Below are positions 9,528 to 18,631 of a stretch of DNA of 64,000 bases, one piece after another; position 1 is the first letter of the stretch; each line of letters starts with the position of its first letter. Where the stretch lies: the NCBI GenBank assembly GCA_017643215.1, contig JAEPNV010000015.1:61162-125161 (forward strand), given 5' to 3'. The notes beneath the pieces are model-generated. The model saw only the letters and a list, made by a program, of their open reading frames with translations. It was not told the origin of the DNA and did no database searches. Source of the stretch: Roseibium sp. Lineage in GTDB: Bacteria; Pseudomonadota; Alphaproteobacteria; Rhizobiales; Stappiaceae. The translations under genes and the position numbers were made by a program.

Positions 9528-11015
9528 ATGGTGAAACGCAAGACGGTCGCCGTGATCGGCGGCGGCGTGAGCGGCTTGGCCGCCGCCAGAGCCTTCGATG
9601 CCCACGGACATCGGGTCATCGGATATGAACGCAGCCACGATTTTGGCGGCGTGTGGGAACCGTCCCGTTCCTATCCGGACGTTCAGACCCAATCGCCAAA
9701 GGATCTTTACCGGTATACCGACCTTGCCATGCCGGACACCTATCCGGAATGGCCCAAGGGACCGCAGGTCCACGCTTATCTGCACGCATACGCCGACAAG
9801 CACAAACTCGCCCGGCTGTTTCAGCTGAACACAAATGTCGTCCATATGGACCGGCGCGCGGACGGCAAGCCCGGTTGGACGCTAACGCTCGAAGCCGCGG
9901 GCAAGACCTGGACCCGGGATTTTGATTTCGTGGCGATCTGCACCGGGCAATTCTCCGACAAAAACGTCCTGACACATCCCGGCCAGGACGACTTTGTCGG
10001 CGCCGGCGGCAAGGTAATGCACAGTTCCGATTACACCGTTCCTTCCCTGGCGAATGGCAAGGACGTGGTGGTGCTCGGTGGTTCAAAATCGGCCACTGAC
10101 ATTGTCGTGAATGCCGCGCAGAACGGTGCCAAATCCGTGACGCTTGTGTACCGCGAGCCGGTCTGGCGCATCCCCTATTTTGTCGGCGGCATCAATTTCA
10201 AGCGCCTGCTCTACATGCGCGCCCAGGAGCAGCAATTCAACGCCTGGGGACGCAAGGGGGTGAGCAAGGCGCTCGCGACCCTGTTTCAGCCCCTCATCTG
10301 GGCGAATTTTCGGGGGCTTGAAACCCTTTTGAAAGTCCAGTTGAAGCTCAAGAAATGGGACATGGTGCCCGATATCCCGATCGAAAAGGACGTCTCGTGT
10401 TCTGTTCCGATCGTGACACCGGGCCTGTTTGAAGGATTTGAAAGCGGGGCAATCCGTCCGGTTCGGGGTACGTTTGAACGCTATGAGCCGGGCCACGTCG
10501 TGCTGTCGACCGGCGAAAAGATCCCCTGCGACCTGGCTGTTCTGGCGGTTGGCTGGAAACTTGGGGTTCCCTATCTGGCCAAGGCCTATCAGGAGAAGCT
10601 GATTGATCCGGACGGGCTTTACCGGGTCTATCGCCTTGCCGTGAACCCCGACCTCCCGGATATGGGATTTGTCGGCTTCAATTCCTCATTCTGCACGGTG
10701 CTTTCCGCGGAGATGATCGCCAATTGGCTGGTGAGATATGCGGATGGTCAATTGGCGCATCAACCGACCGACGCTGAAATGCGGACCAATATCGACGACA
10801 TGCTGACGTGGAAGCGCAACGACCGGCCCGCGGCCCAAATCTATGGCGGGCTGTGTTCGGCGCCGTTTCATTTCAAGCATTTCGACGAGTTGCTGGCCGA
10901 TATGGGCGCAAGAAAGCACAAACGGTCCAACCCGCTCGCCGAGCAGTTTTCCTATCCAAATGCAGATGCTTATGGCGAATACCTTGCCAGTGCGCCGCAC
11001 TATCAGGCCGGATGA
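9528..11015 (+). CDS. Flavin-containing monooxygenase (FMO/Baeyer-Villiger type)
   Basis: 495 residues, FAD- and NADPH-dependent oxygenase. The FAD site VAVIGGGVSGLAAARAF is at the N-terminus, the NADPH site VVVLGGSKSATDIVVNAA is near residue 185, and KVMHSSDYT between them resembles the FMO fingerprint around the F-x-G-x-x-x-H-x-x-x motif, with divergence in its first positions. The CTGQFSDKNVL element is also typical. Substrates of the family are soft nucleophiles (N, S) or ketones; this one cannot be assigned. Co-directional with the cupin gene and convergent with the autotransporter gene. Confidence 0.9.
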   Translation: MVKRKTVAVIGGGVSGLAAARAFDAHGHRVIGYERSHDFGGVWEPSRSYPDVQTQSPKDLYRYTDLAMPDTYPEWPKGPQVHAYLHAYADKHKLARLFQLNTNVVHMDRRADGKPGWTLTLEAAGKTWTRDFDFVAICTGQFSDKNVLTHPGQDDFVGAGGKVMHSSDYTVPSLANGKDVVVLGGSKSATDIVVNAAQNGAKSVTLVYREPVWRIPYFVGGINFKRLLYMRAQEQQFNAWGRKGVSKALATLFQPLIWANFRGLETLLKVQLKLKKWDMVPDIPIEKDVSCSVPIVTPGLFEGFESGAIRPVRGTFERYEPGHVVLSTGEKIPCDLAVLAVGWKLGVPYLAKAYQEKLIDPDGLYRVYRLAVNPDLPDMGFVGFNSSFCTVLSAEMIANWLVRYADGQLAHQPTDAEMRTNIDDMLTWKRNDRPAAQIYGGLCSAPFHFKHFDELLADMGARKHKRSNPLAEQFSYPNADAYGEYLASAPHYQAG

Positions 11016-11051
11016 GCCGCGACGGCGCCAATGGGGATGGACACATTCTGC

Positions 11052-11079
11052 GGCCGGGCGGTGAAGGTCACGCCCGGCC
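11052..11079. terminator. Hairpin between convergent genes
   Basis: A perfect inverted repeat GGCCGGGCG / CGCCCGGCC with a 10-base loop lies between the monooxygenase stop and the end of the autotransporter gene, touching its stop codon. There is no T tract on either strand, so it would be a weak or factor-assisted bidirectional terminator. Confidence 0.5.
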
Positions 11080-13184
11080 TATTGCAGCGGGATCACGAAG
11101 CCGAATTGGGCGCCGAACGATCCCTCGTCGTCGAATGCCTTGGAGGGATCGCGGGCATAGTCGGCTGCAAAGCGCAGCTTTCCACCCCCCACGGTCTCGT
11201 ATTCCAAGCCGAGTGCGGCGGTCAAAAGCGTGTCTTCGGGGTGGCGTCCATCAAATTCGACGGTGTTGACGGTGGTATCGGCGATGTCGATCAGTTCCTC
11301 TTCCAGGCCGAGCCGCAAAAAACCCTGGAAACGATTGCCGGTGCCATCGACATGTGCGGCCAATAGGCCAATCGAGCCGCCGCCGCGGTAATACTCGGAA
11401 AACGTATCCTGGACGTCGAAGCCGATATCCGTGACGTGGTTCTGCGCATCCAGGCGGCCGTAGCTCAGCAAACCGCGCACGTCGAAGCTGACCATGCTGT
11501 GAAGCGGGATCCGCATGCCGAGCGCGCCTTGCGCCGCAAACCCCTTGGTCTGGAACTCCGCCTGGTCCTCAAACGTGGTGTTGGCCATATAGGTGCCGGT
11601 CTCGCCAAGAAACCCGGAAATCGTCGATCCGGCATAGAACCAGCCGGCCTGCCCTCTGGCGTAGGCCCCGCCGAGCGCGGTGTTCGAGCGCGCGTTTGAC
11701 GGCCCGCCAAGTCCAACATCGGCAAGCGGATTGTCGGCGTCATAGTTGCTGTTCACATAACCGCCATGGACGCCAAGGGTGAATTCGGGTCCCTCACCCG
11801 CCAGAGTGCCATTGAGAAAAAAATCGCGTTCGACACCGCCGATGAAATAGGACGTCTCGCCCGTGACATTTCCAGTCAGCGCGGACGTCCGGCTCAGCGC
11901 GTTGTCCGCCTTGCGCACCGGATCAAAACCAAAACCCTGTTTGCGGTTGTGAATGGCGCTGACCCTGGCCCAGAGATAAAGGTCGGCGCCAACTTCAACC
12001 CGTGGCCCTTCATCGAAAAACGACTGGCCGATCCGGTCATTCACGCCCTGCAGCCCCTTCAAGGTCCCGCCCATCAGCGAGATCAAGTCCTCCGCCGGCA
12101 GGCTTGGATTGGGCATCCAGGACAGATAGACACCGTCGGCCGATCCCGGCTCGAGAAAGAAGAACCGTTCTTCATCGGACGGGTCGTTGTCAAAGACGTA
12201 ATTGTCGTGCTGGATCACGTCGAACGGGTCGGTCGACGGGGTGAGCGGATCTGGCCGCGTTTCGGGTTCAACCAGATCGGGCAGATCCACGGGCAAGTCG
12301 AAATCAGGAAGCTCCACAACCGACAGAAAATCCGGCAGACCGGCCAGCGTGCTCAACGTATCGCTGACGATCCCGCTGAGGTCGTTCAAGGGATTTTCCT
12401 GGCCATCAACGGTCACGATCCCGATCGGCCCGCCGACCACCTGGTTGAAGACCGGCAGGGTCGTGAAGGTGTGCTCGATCTCGTTGGTGCCGGTCGGGGC
12501 CGTCACCAGCGACACGCTGACGGTGTCGGAGGTCTCGTCAGCGAGCGAGAAATCCATTTTGAAATCGACCGTGTCTTGAGTGAAGACGCCGATCACAAGC
12601 CGGTCATCCGGCGCGCCGTCGGCCATATCGAGCGTTCCGAAATGCGTGACGACCGATGGCGAGGTAAAGCCGCCGGCGGAGATCGTGCCGTTGATGGCCG
12701 TCGTGCCCTGTTTGATGACCAGGTCCGATGTGGCGTCGACGATGAGAAACTGGGTGACGTGCGTGCCCGCCGACAGCGAGAGTTCGGACCCGACCGTCGC
12801 CGCGCCAAATTCCCAATTCGAAAGAATGAGGTCCGATGCATCGGCGGCGGTGAGAAACAGCGCGTCGAAACTGCTGCCGCCGCTCAGCGTTGCTCCGTTG
12901 CCCGCGACCGACCCGCTCATCAGCATGAAGTCGGCGCCGCCACCAAGATCAAACCCGGTATCGGGATCGCCCAGGTCGCCGATGGCCAGCGTAACACCGT
13001 CATTCGTCGGCAACGGATCGAAAGAGTTCCCGGGGCCGGCACAGGCGGTAAAGGTCTGGATGGGGGACGGCGGCGGGATCGGAGCTGGCGAAGTACAAAC
13101 CGCCTCCGCGTTTTCGCTGTGTAAGATCCCGGTACAACCAACAAAAACAGCCAGGATGTGATTGGCGTGTTTTCTTTTGAACAT
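11079..13184 (-). CDS. Autotransporter outer membrane beta-barrel protein
   Basis: 701 residues. Basic N-terminus followed by a hydrophobic stretch (HILAVFVGCTGIL) gives a plausible signal peptide. The passenger (about 30-410) is acidic, Gly/Asp/Thr rich and has a low-complexity proline segment near residues 300-330 (PDFDLPVDLPDLVEPETRPDPLTP). From about residue 420 alternating hydrophobic strands and Tyr/Gly/Asn turns form the beta-barrel, and the protein ends FGAQFGFVIPLQ, close to the usual C-terminal aromatic signature, although the last residue is Gln rather than Phe. It resembles the large autotransporter-barrel family. No substrate or adhesion motif is recognisable. Confidence 0.85.
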   Translation of the reverse strand: MFKRKHANHILAVFVGCTGILHSENAEAVCTSPAPIPPPSPIQTFTACAGPGNSFDPLPTNDGVTLAIGDLGDPDTGFDLGGGADFMLMSGSVAGNGATLSGGSSFDALFLTAADASDLILSNWEFGAATVGSELSLSAGTHVTQFLIVDATSDLVIKQGTTAINGTISAGGFTSPSVVTHFGTLDMADGAPDDRLVIGVFTQDTVDFKMDFSLADETSDTVSVSLVTAPTGTNEIEHTFTTLPVFNQVVGGPIGIVTVDGQENPLNDLSGIVSDTLSTLAGLPDFLSVVELPDFDLPVDLPDLVEPETRPDPLTPSTDPFDVIQHDNYVFDNDPSDEERFFFLEPGSADGVYLSWMPNPSLPAEDLISLMGGTLKGLQGVNDRIGQSFFDEGPRVEVGADLYLWARVSAIHNRKQGFGFDPVRKADNALSRTSALTGNVTGETSYFIGGVERDFFLNGTLAGEGPEFTLGVHGGYVNSNYDADNPLADVGLGGPSNARSNTALGGAYARGQAGWFYAGSTISGFLGETGTYMANTTFEDQAEFQTKGFAAQGALGMRIPLHSMVSFDVRGLLSYGRLDAQNHVTDIGFDVQDTFSEYYRGGGSIGLLAAHVDGTGNRFQGFLRLGLEEELIDIADTTVNTVEFDGRHPEDTLLTAALGLEYETVGGGKLRFAADYARDPSKAFDDEGSFGAQFGFVIPLQ

Positions 13185-13530
13185 CAGTCCATACCTTTGG
13201 CAGTCAATTCAAATATGATCGCCGCTCAGGACTTAGGAAACAGTTAACCATGAAAACACTATCTGTTGATGATAAAGGTTTTATTAAATTTTTCTGCAAC
13301 CCCGCGTAAAAACCGTATTTTGACCCATTTCTGTCCGGTTTGAGTTTCGATGGCCGTATATTTCGGTAGAATCAGCGCCAAGCCCCACTCTCCACCCTTG
13401 CGGGAGAGATGTCTCCGACAGGAGACAGTGCGGGGTCTAAGGCTCTCCGGTTTGGCGGTGGGTCCGGTTTTCAAAGGCAGGGTTCAATCCCCTCTGGTCA
13501 TGGCGTCCACCCGGACGCGCCATTCTCTAT

Positions 13531-13612
13531 TCGTCTTCGCGGACGGAGCGCCTCTCCGCTTCGTCTTCGCGGATGGAGCGCCTCTCCCCTTCATCTTCCC
13601 GGACGCAGCGCA
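13531..13612. repeat. 30-bp tandem repeat
   Basis: Two copies of a 30-base unit beginning TCGTCTTCGCGGA at 13531 and 13561 differ at only two positions; a third unit at 13591 matches over its first 20 or so bases and then runs into the dispersed repeat. The unit spells CGGAYGGAGCGCCTCTCC, giving the run of near-identical codons seen in every frame. No function is apparent. Confidence 0.8.
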
Positions 13613-13668
13613 GCGGAGATCCGGGATCGGAGCGGCACGGGCCCCGGCGTAGGACCGAAGACCTGCGA

Positions 13669-13723
13669 TGACCACCGTGGCTCCCCGATCCCGGGTCGCG
13701 CCTTTGGCGTGCCCGGGATGACC
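13669..13723 (-). repeat. Dispersed intergenic repeat, family A
   Basis: Read on the minus strand this segment is GTCATCCCGGGC, then ACGCCAAAGGCGCGACCC and GGGATCGGGGAGCCAC, which matches the two 79-base copies at 63611-63689 and 63919-63997 and the worn copy at 47597-47645. The CCCGGG ... CCCGGGAT halves make it partly palindromic, as in REP-like elements. Non-coding. Confidence 0.8.
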
Positions 13724-13890
13724 ATCCATGACGCGCGCATCCCGTACACATAACCGGGCGAAAGGTAGCCTTTGTGGCAAAGGCGACAGCCCTGCCCGTA
13801 CCGGGAGCGGCCATGTGGCGCCGTTTCTGACCTCGGCTTGTGGCGGCGCGCCCGTGTTGGGCCGCCTGACACAAAGGATTGAAAAATAAT

Positions 13891-14300
13891 GAAGCCAGCC
13901 GGCCTGTAAGCCGGGTTCTGTATGGCCCGTGGCCGCAGCCGCGGACGTGACAGCCATTCATCTTGAGCGCCCGTCACCGGACGCCTTGTGCAACCAACCC
14001 GGACAGCCGGCCTGGAAACCGGCCTGAACCGAACCGGAGTTCTGGTCCGCGCTGTCCCTATTCGGTTTTGCTCCCGGTGGGGTTTACCGTGCCGCCGCCG
14101 TTGCCGGAGACGCGGTGGGCTCTTACCCCACCCTTTCACCCTTACCCTGGCCGAAGCCGGGGCGGTTTGCTTTCTGTGGCACTTTCCCTGAGGTCGCCCT
14201 CGCCGGGGATTACCCGGCACCGTGTTTCCATGGAGCCCGGACTTTCCTCTCCCGCGGCCTTTCGGCGCGTGCGGCAGCGGCTGTCCGGCCGACTGGCCCC
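13891..14300 (-). ncRNA. rnpB: RNase P RNA (bacterial type A)
   Basis: Catalytic RNA that removes 5' leaders from pre-tRNAs. On the minus strand the conserved block GAGGAAAGTCCGGGCTCC follows about 45 bases after the proposed 5' end, the ACAGAAAGCAAACCGCC block follows later, and the 3' end reads ACCCGGCTTACAGGCCGGCT. The ends pair as helix P1: GCCAGTCGGCC at the 5' side with GGCCGGCTGGC at the 3' side. Length about 410 nt, usual for Alphaproteobacteria. Ends are placed by P1 pairing and the promoter and could be off by a few bases. Confidence 0.95.
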
Positions 14301-14303
14301 GGT

Positions 14304-14332
14304 GGCATATGTGGCTTTTGAAGGAAGGTCAA
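14304..14332 (-). promoter_or_regulatory. Promoter of rnpB
   Basis: On the minus strand TTGACC (14332-14327), a 17-base spacer and TATGCC (14309-14304) form a good sigma-70 promoter. The -10 element ends a few bases before the 5' end of the RNase P RNA deduced independently from P1 pairing. Confidence 0.75.
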
Positions 14333-14393
14333 GCAAGGTGGCCCCGGCCAGCCGTGCTGCGGACCCGACGCCAACACCGGGGACCCGTCCGAA

Positions 14394-15206
14394 CTATTGC
14401 GTTGTCCAGCCGCCGTCGATCGGCAGCGAGATCCCGGTGATGTTGTGCGCGATCGGATCCGCCAGCCAGACCACCGCCGCGCCAATCTCATCGGGCTGGG
14501 AGGTTCTGAGGCTGGGCTGCTTTTCCGACAGGAGATCGGCGATCCCGGCCGTCCGGTCACCGCCCATTTGCGCGGCCCGGGCTTCGATTTGCGGCTGAAT
14601 CAGCGCAGTTTCCGTCCAGCCGGGGCAAATGCAATTCACGGTCACACCGCCAGTGCCCCGCGAGCCGGCGTGCGCATATTCCAGCGCCGCCACCCTGGAG
14701 AGACCGATCAGCCCGAATTTGGACGCGACATAGGGGCTTTTTTCGACCGACGCGACCAGCCCGTGCACGGACGCGATATTGACCACGCGGCCATAGCCAC
14801 GCTCCGCCATCTTCGGCAGGGCCCGGCGCATCGTGAAGAACGCGCCGGACAGGTTGACGGCCAGGATCGCGTCCCAGGTCTCGCGCGGCATGTCAGCGAT
14901 CGTCGCGGTTTTTTGGATCCCGGCATTGTTGACGAGGATATCCGCACCGCCCCAGGCGTCGATGTCCGCCATCATGGCATCAACGGCGTCGGGATCGCGC
15001 ATGTCGGCATCGAAGAACCGGGCGTCTGGCGCACCGGCCGCGCGGACGGCGGCAAGCGCGGCTCCGGCGTCCGCCGGCGTGGCCAGCCCATGGACCGCGA
15101 TCCGAACGCCCCTGGCCGCCAGCGCCTCCGCAACGGCGCGCCCGATCCCCTGGACCGAGCCGGTGATCAAGGCTGTGCGGCCGCTCAAGAAATCCTGTGT
15201 CGTCAT
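14394..15206 (-). CDS. Short-chain dehydrogenase, probable 3-hydroxybutyrate dehydrogenase
   Basis: 270 residues, classical SDR. TGSVQGIG near the N-terminus binds NAD(H), NNAG follows near residue 92, and the catalytic Ser-Tyr-Lys are in ASVHGLVASVEKSPYVASK. The segment SVHGLVAS...SPYVASKFGLIGLSR and VNCICPGWTETALIQPQIEARA closely resemble bacterial D-3-hydroxybutyrate dehydrogenases (interconversion of 3-hydroxybutyrate and acetoacetate), used when polyhydroxybutyrate is mobilised. The acyl-CoA synthetase gene ends 16 bases upstream, so both are in one transcript, consistent with ketone-acid activation. The general class is sure, the substrate likely. Confidence 0.85.
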   Translation of the reverse strand: MTTQDFLSGRTALITGSVQGIGRAVAEALAARGVRIAVHGLATPADAGAALAAVRAAGAPDARFFDADMRDPDAVDAMMADIDAWGGADILVNNAGIQKTATIADMPRETWDAILAVNLSGAFFTMRRALPKMAERGYGRVVNIASVHGLVASVEKSPYVASKFGLIGLSRVAALEYAHAGSRGTGGVTVNCICPGWTETALIQPQIEARAAQMGGDRTAGIADLLSEKQPSLRTSQPDEIGAAVVWLADPIAHNITGISLPIDGGWTTQ

Positions 15207-15222
15207 GTGGATGGACTCCGCT

Positions 15223-16743
15223 TCAGGTCAGTTGCCGGCGAAGGTCCGTTTTCAGAACCTTGCCATAGGTGTTTTTGGGAAGGTCTTCGAGGAACGCGTA
15301 GCGTTTGGGGCGCTTGAACCGGGCCATGTTGGCCAGACAGTGCCGGTTCAGGTCGTCTTCCGTGATGGTGTATCCGGGCCGGCGGACCACGAACGCCACC
15401 ACCACCTCGCCCCAGTCGGGATCGGGCGCGCCCACGACGGACACCTCGGCGATGCCGTCCAATTGCAGCAAAACCTCCTCCACCTCCCGTGGATAGATAT
15501 TGGTCCCCCCGGAAATGATCACGTCCTTTGAACGGTCAGTCAGGGTCAAGAACCCGCCCGCGTCCATCTTGCCGACATCGCCGGTGTGTAACCATCCATC
15601 GTGGATGGCGGTGGCCGTGGCCTCGGGATTGCGCCAGTAGCCCGGCATCACCGCCGCCCCCCGCACGGTGATCTCGCCGCTTTTGTCCGGACCGCAGTCC
15701 GCGCCCGTCTCATCCACCACGCGGACCTCCACGCAGGATTGCGCCGTTCCCACCGATCCGAGCCGGTCGCGCCAGGCCGGGTGGGTACGATCCGCGACCA
15801 GATGCCGGGAAAGCGCCGTGATGGTCATCGGGCATTCGCCCTGGCCGTAGATCTGGACGAACCTTGGTCCCATGACCTCGACGGCCTCGACAATGTCGGC
15901 GACATACATCGGGCCGCCGCCATAGACGATCGTCCTGAGGCCCTCACCCGTTTCCCCGGCCGCCTTGGCCGCATCCACCAGCCGGCGCACCATGGTGGGC
16001 GCGGCAAACATGTGCACCGAGCCCAGCGCCTTGCCTAGATCAAGGATCTCGGCCGGATCGAACCCGCCACTTTCGGGAATTGAGTGCGCGGCGCCGCGCA
16101 GGACATGCATGAAATTGTAAAGCCCGGCGCCGTGGGACATAGGCGCGGCGTAGAGCGCGGTGTCCTGCGGCCGCACATCATCGACATCAACAAAGTAGGC
16201 GAAAGTCATGGCGTGAAGATTGCCTTGGCTGATCATCACGCCTTTCGGCTGGCCGGTGGTCCCTGATGTATAAAACAGCCAGGCCAGATCGTCGCGCCCA
16301 CGCGCGGCCGGCTCAACCAAAGCCGTGCTGGTCAGGAGCGCGCGATAGTCGTCACTCTCAACGGCCACAATCGCCGGACGGACAGCGCCGTCAAAACCGA
16401 CATCCTCTAGTGCACCGGCGCGGCCAATGAACACCAACGCGGCCCCGGCGTCTTCGATGATGAAACGGGCTTCCTTTGCGTGGAGTTTGTAATTGATCGG
16501 AACCACCGCCGCGCCGAGATGCCAAACGGCGTAAAGAACCTCCAGATAGGCCGGCTGGTTGGGCATGAAGACCGCCACCCGGTCGCCGGCCGAAACGCCA
16601 TAAAGGTCCTGAAGCCCTTGCGCGATCCGCCGCACCCGGTCAGCGAGTTCTCCGTAACCGGCAATCGGCCTTTGGCCGAGCAACAACGCCAGACGATCCG
16701 GCGCAAGGCGAGCCGTCCGGACCAGCCATTGTGCGACATTCAT
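15223..16743 (-). CDS. AMP-dependent acyl-CoA synthetase
   Basis: 506 residues from the ATG at 16743, which has GGGAGG eight bases upstream. ATP- and CoA-dependent ligase of the ANL superfamily: P-loop-like FYTSGTTGQPKGVM at about residue 165, the YGQGECPMTITALS adenylate-binding region, the LHTGDVGKMDAGGFLTLTDRSKD hinge motif, and the C-terminal catalytic lysine in PKNTYGKVLKTDL. The substrate is a carboxylic acid of unknown chain length; linkage to the hydroxybutyrate dehydrogenase suggests a short or medium acid. A GTG two codons upstream is an alternative start. Confidence 0.9.
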   Translation of the reverse strand: MNVAQWLVRTARLAPDRLALLLGQRPIAGYGELADRVRRIAQGLQDLYGVSAGDRVAVFMPNQPAYLEVLYAVWHLGAAVVPINYKLHAKEARFIIEDAGAALVFIGRAGALEDVGFDGAVRPAIVAVESDDYRALLTSTALVEPAARGRDDLAWLFYTSGTTGQPKGVMISQGNLHAMTFAYFVDVDDVRPQDTALYAAPMSHGAGLYNFMHVLRGAAHSIPESGGFDPAEILDLGKALGSVHMFAAPTMVRRLVDAAKAAGETGEGLRTIVYGGGPMYVADIVEAVEVMGPRFVQIYGQGECPMTITALSRHLVADRTHPAWRDRLGSVGTAQSCVEVRVVDETGADCGPDKSGEITVRGAAVMPGYWRNPEATATAIHDGWLHTGDVGKMDAGGFLTLTDRSKDVIISGGTNIYPREVEEVLLQLDGIAEVSVVGAPDPDWGEVVVAFVVRRPGYTITEDDLNRHCLANMARFKRPKRYAFLEDLPKNTYGKVLKTDLRRQLT

Positions 16744-16969
16744 GCCCACTGCCTCCCTGCCAGCGGTGTCGGTTCAACTGTTCATCCCAATCTACTGCGT
16801 CGGTTGAGTGCCTGCCGCCGAAGAAGTGTTCTTGTTGCGCCAAAGTGATACCCGCTCACGCAGCGCGCGGCACAAGCAGGCGATGGGACGGATGGTCACC
16901 CGGTTCACCACAACACCGTAGGTAGTTCTCCGAAACGGATCGCGCGCACGGATTGGTTAGACTTTCGCG

Positions 16970-18589
16970 ATGATCGGCTCGGTGTTCACGGCCCTTGGCG
17001 GCTTGGGTCTGTTTCTTCTTGGCATGCAACTGTTGACCGAGGGCCTGCGGGCACTGGCCGGCGCACGGTTGCGCGCCTTCCTCCGGCAAAGGACCCGCAC
17101 ACCGATCAGCGGCGCGGTAACAGGCGCCCTGGCGACCGCCCTTTTGCAATCCTCCAGCGCCACCACCGTTGCAACGGTCGGATTTGTCAGCGCCGGCCTG
17201 ATGGCCTTTCCGCAAGCGCTCGGGATCATATTCGGCGCCAACATCGGCACCACAATCACCGGCTGGATGGTCGTCGTCCTCGGTTTCAAACTGAAACTGG
17301 GGATCGCCGCGTTGCCGCTGGTGCTAATTGGTGTGTTGTTGCAACTGTTCGCCCGCGGACGGGCGCGGTCCGTCGGCAAGGCCTTGGCCGGGTTCAGCCT
17401 TTTGTTCATCGGCATTTCCCTGCTTCAGGACGGCATGACCGTTTTGGAGGGAACGGTCACGCCCGCAACATTCCCGCCCGATACGTGGTTGGGCCGGCTG
17501 CAACTCGTCGGCCTCGGCATGCTCGTTACGATCATCACGCAGTCGTCCTCGGCCGGGGTCGCCACGGCGTTGGCCGCCCTGTCGGCCGGCGCGATCTCGT
17601 TTCCACAGGCCGCGGCCCTTGTGATCGGAATGGATGTCGGAACGACCGCGACCGCCGCCCTTGCCACGCTTGGCGGCTCGGTCGAAACCAGACGGACGGG
17701 CTTTGCCCACGTCATATACAACATCCTGACCGGCACGATGGCGTTTGTGCTGCTCAGCCCCCTGGCACGCATCGCCGCCTGGTTTCAGACCTCGGCCATC
17801 GGCTTCGATGCGCAAATCGGCCTGGTCGCCTTCCATACGGCGTTCAATTTGCTTGGCGTTCTGGCGGTGATCTGGGTCACGCCTCAATTCGCCCGGCTGG
17901 TGGCGGCCCTTGTGCGCTCCACCTCAACGAACCTGACCGACCGGCTTGATCCACGGTTCTTGAAGGAACCGGAAACCGCAATGGACGCGGTGGTCGCGAC
18001 ATGTCTGACACTGTCTAAAGCGCTCGGCCAGAAACTGTCCGAAAGACTGGCCCAACCGGCTGATCCACCGGGGCCGGCCGACCTTGCGGACATTGAACTG
18101 GCGATCAGCGAAACCGGGACCTATGCCGACCGGATCACAACGTCACCCGACGATCCCCGTCTCTTCAATCCGCACCGGGCGGTATTTCACGGGCTCGACC
18201 ACATGAACCGGCTATTGCACAGATGCAGGCAAACCGAACGGATTTCGACCCTTGCGACCAATGCGCACCTTACAGAATCAGGCGCGGCGCTGAAGGCCGA
18301 GATTGACCGGGCCGGCGACCGACCGCCAGACACCGCGCAACTGGATGCGTTCGACGCTCTGCGGCGCAGATTTCGACAGGACCGGCACACGTTCCGCGCC
18401 GCGACGCTGGATCGTGTTGCCCGCGACGACCTGGAGATCGACCAGGCGATGGCGCAACTCGACAGCCTGCGCTGGCTTCATCGGGTGTCCTACCATCTGT
18501 GGCGCATCGCCCATCATGGCCGGGTCGCACTCGGGGCAAAGGTGCCCGATACAGCCAGCGAAGCACTCCGGCTGGAAACCGAGGATTAG
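16970..18589 (+). CDS. Na/Pi-cotransporter family protein
   Basis: 539 residues. Two inverted-repeat transport halves, each with the QSSSA signature of type II sodium/phosphate symporters (first at about residue 60, second at about 190) together with GANIGTTITGW and GMDVGTTATAALAT. After the last membrane segment (about residue 320) a helical PhoU-like cytoplasmic domain of about 200 residues follows. Such YjbB/NptA-type proteins move phosphate, often outward. It is divergent from the acyl-CoA synthetase and convergent with the transglycosylase gene, so it stands alone. Confidence 0.9.
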   Translation: MIGSVFTALGGLGLFLLGMQLLTEGLRALAGARLRAFLRQRTRTPISGAVTGALATALLQSSSATTVATVGFVSAGLMAFPQALGIIFGANIGTTITGWMVVVLGFKLKLGIAALPLVLIGVLLQLFARGRARSVGKALAGFSLLFIGISLLQDGMTVLEGTVTPATFPPDTWLGRLQLVGLGMLVTIITQSSSAGVATALAALSAGAISFPQAAALVIGMDVGTTATAALATLGGSVETRRTGFAHVIYNILTGTMAFVLLSPLARIAAWFQTSAIGFDAQIGLVAFHTAFNLLGVLAVIWVTPQFARLVAALVRSTSTNLTDRLDPRFLKEPETAMDAVVATCLTLSKALGQKLSERLAQPADPPGPADLADIELAISETGTYADRITTSPDDPRLFNPHRAVFHGLDHMNRLLHRCRQTERISTLATNAHLTESGAALKAEIDRAGDRPPDTAQLDAFDALRRRFRQDRHTFRAATLDRVARDDLEIDQAMAQLDSLRWLHRVSYHLWRIAHHGRVALGAKVPDTASEALRLETED

Positions 18590-18631
18590 GCCCTGCGGAT
18601 TATTGTAGACGTGATTGGCGGATTAAACCCC

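Larger units (their letters stand above)
13185..13890. other. Repeat-rich intergenic region before rnpB
   Basis: About 700 bases without a credible gene. The part next to the autotransporter start is AT-rich and probably carries its promoter. From 13381 it becomes GC-rich and repetitive: short hairpin-like stretches, a 30-bp tandem repeat (13531-13612) and a dispersed repeat copy (13669-13723). Open frames here are low complexity and are judged spurious. Confidence 0.6.

Noticed and set aside
13478..13520. tRNA-like 3' end with GGGTTCAATCCC
   Set aside because: The T-arm pairing reaches only about four bases, no acceptor partner exists upstream and no anticodon arm can be drawn; it lies in repeat-rich sequence.
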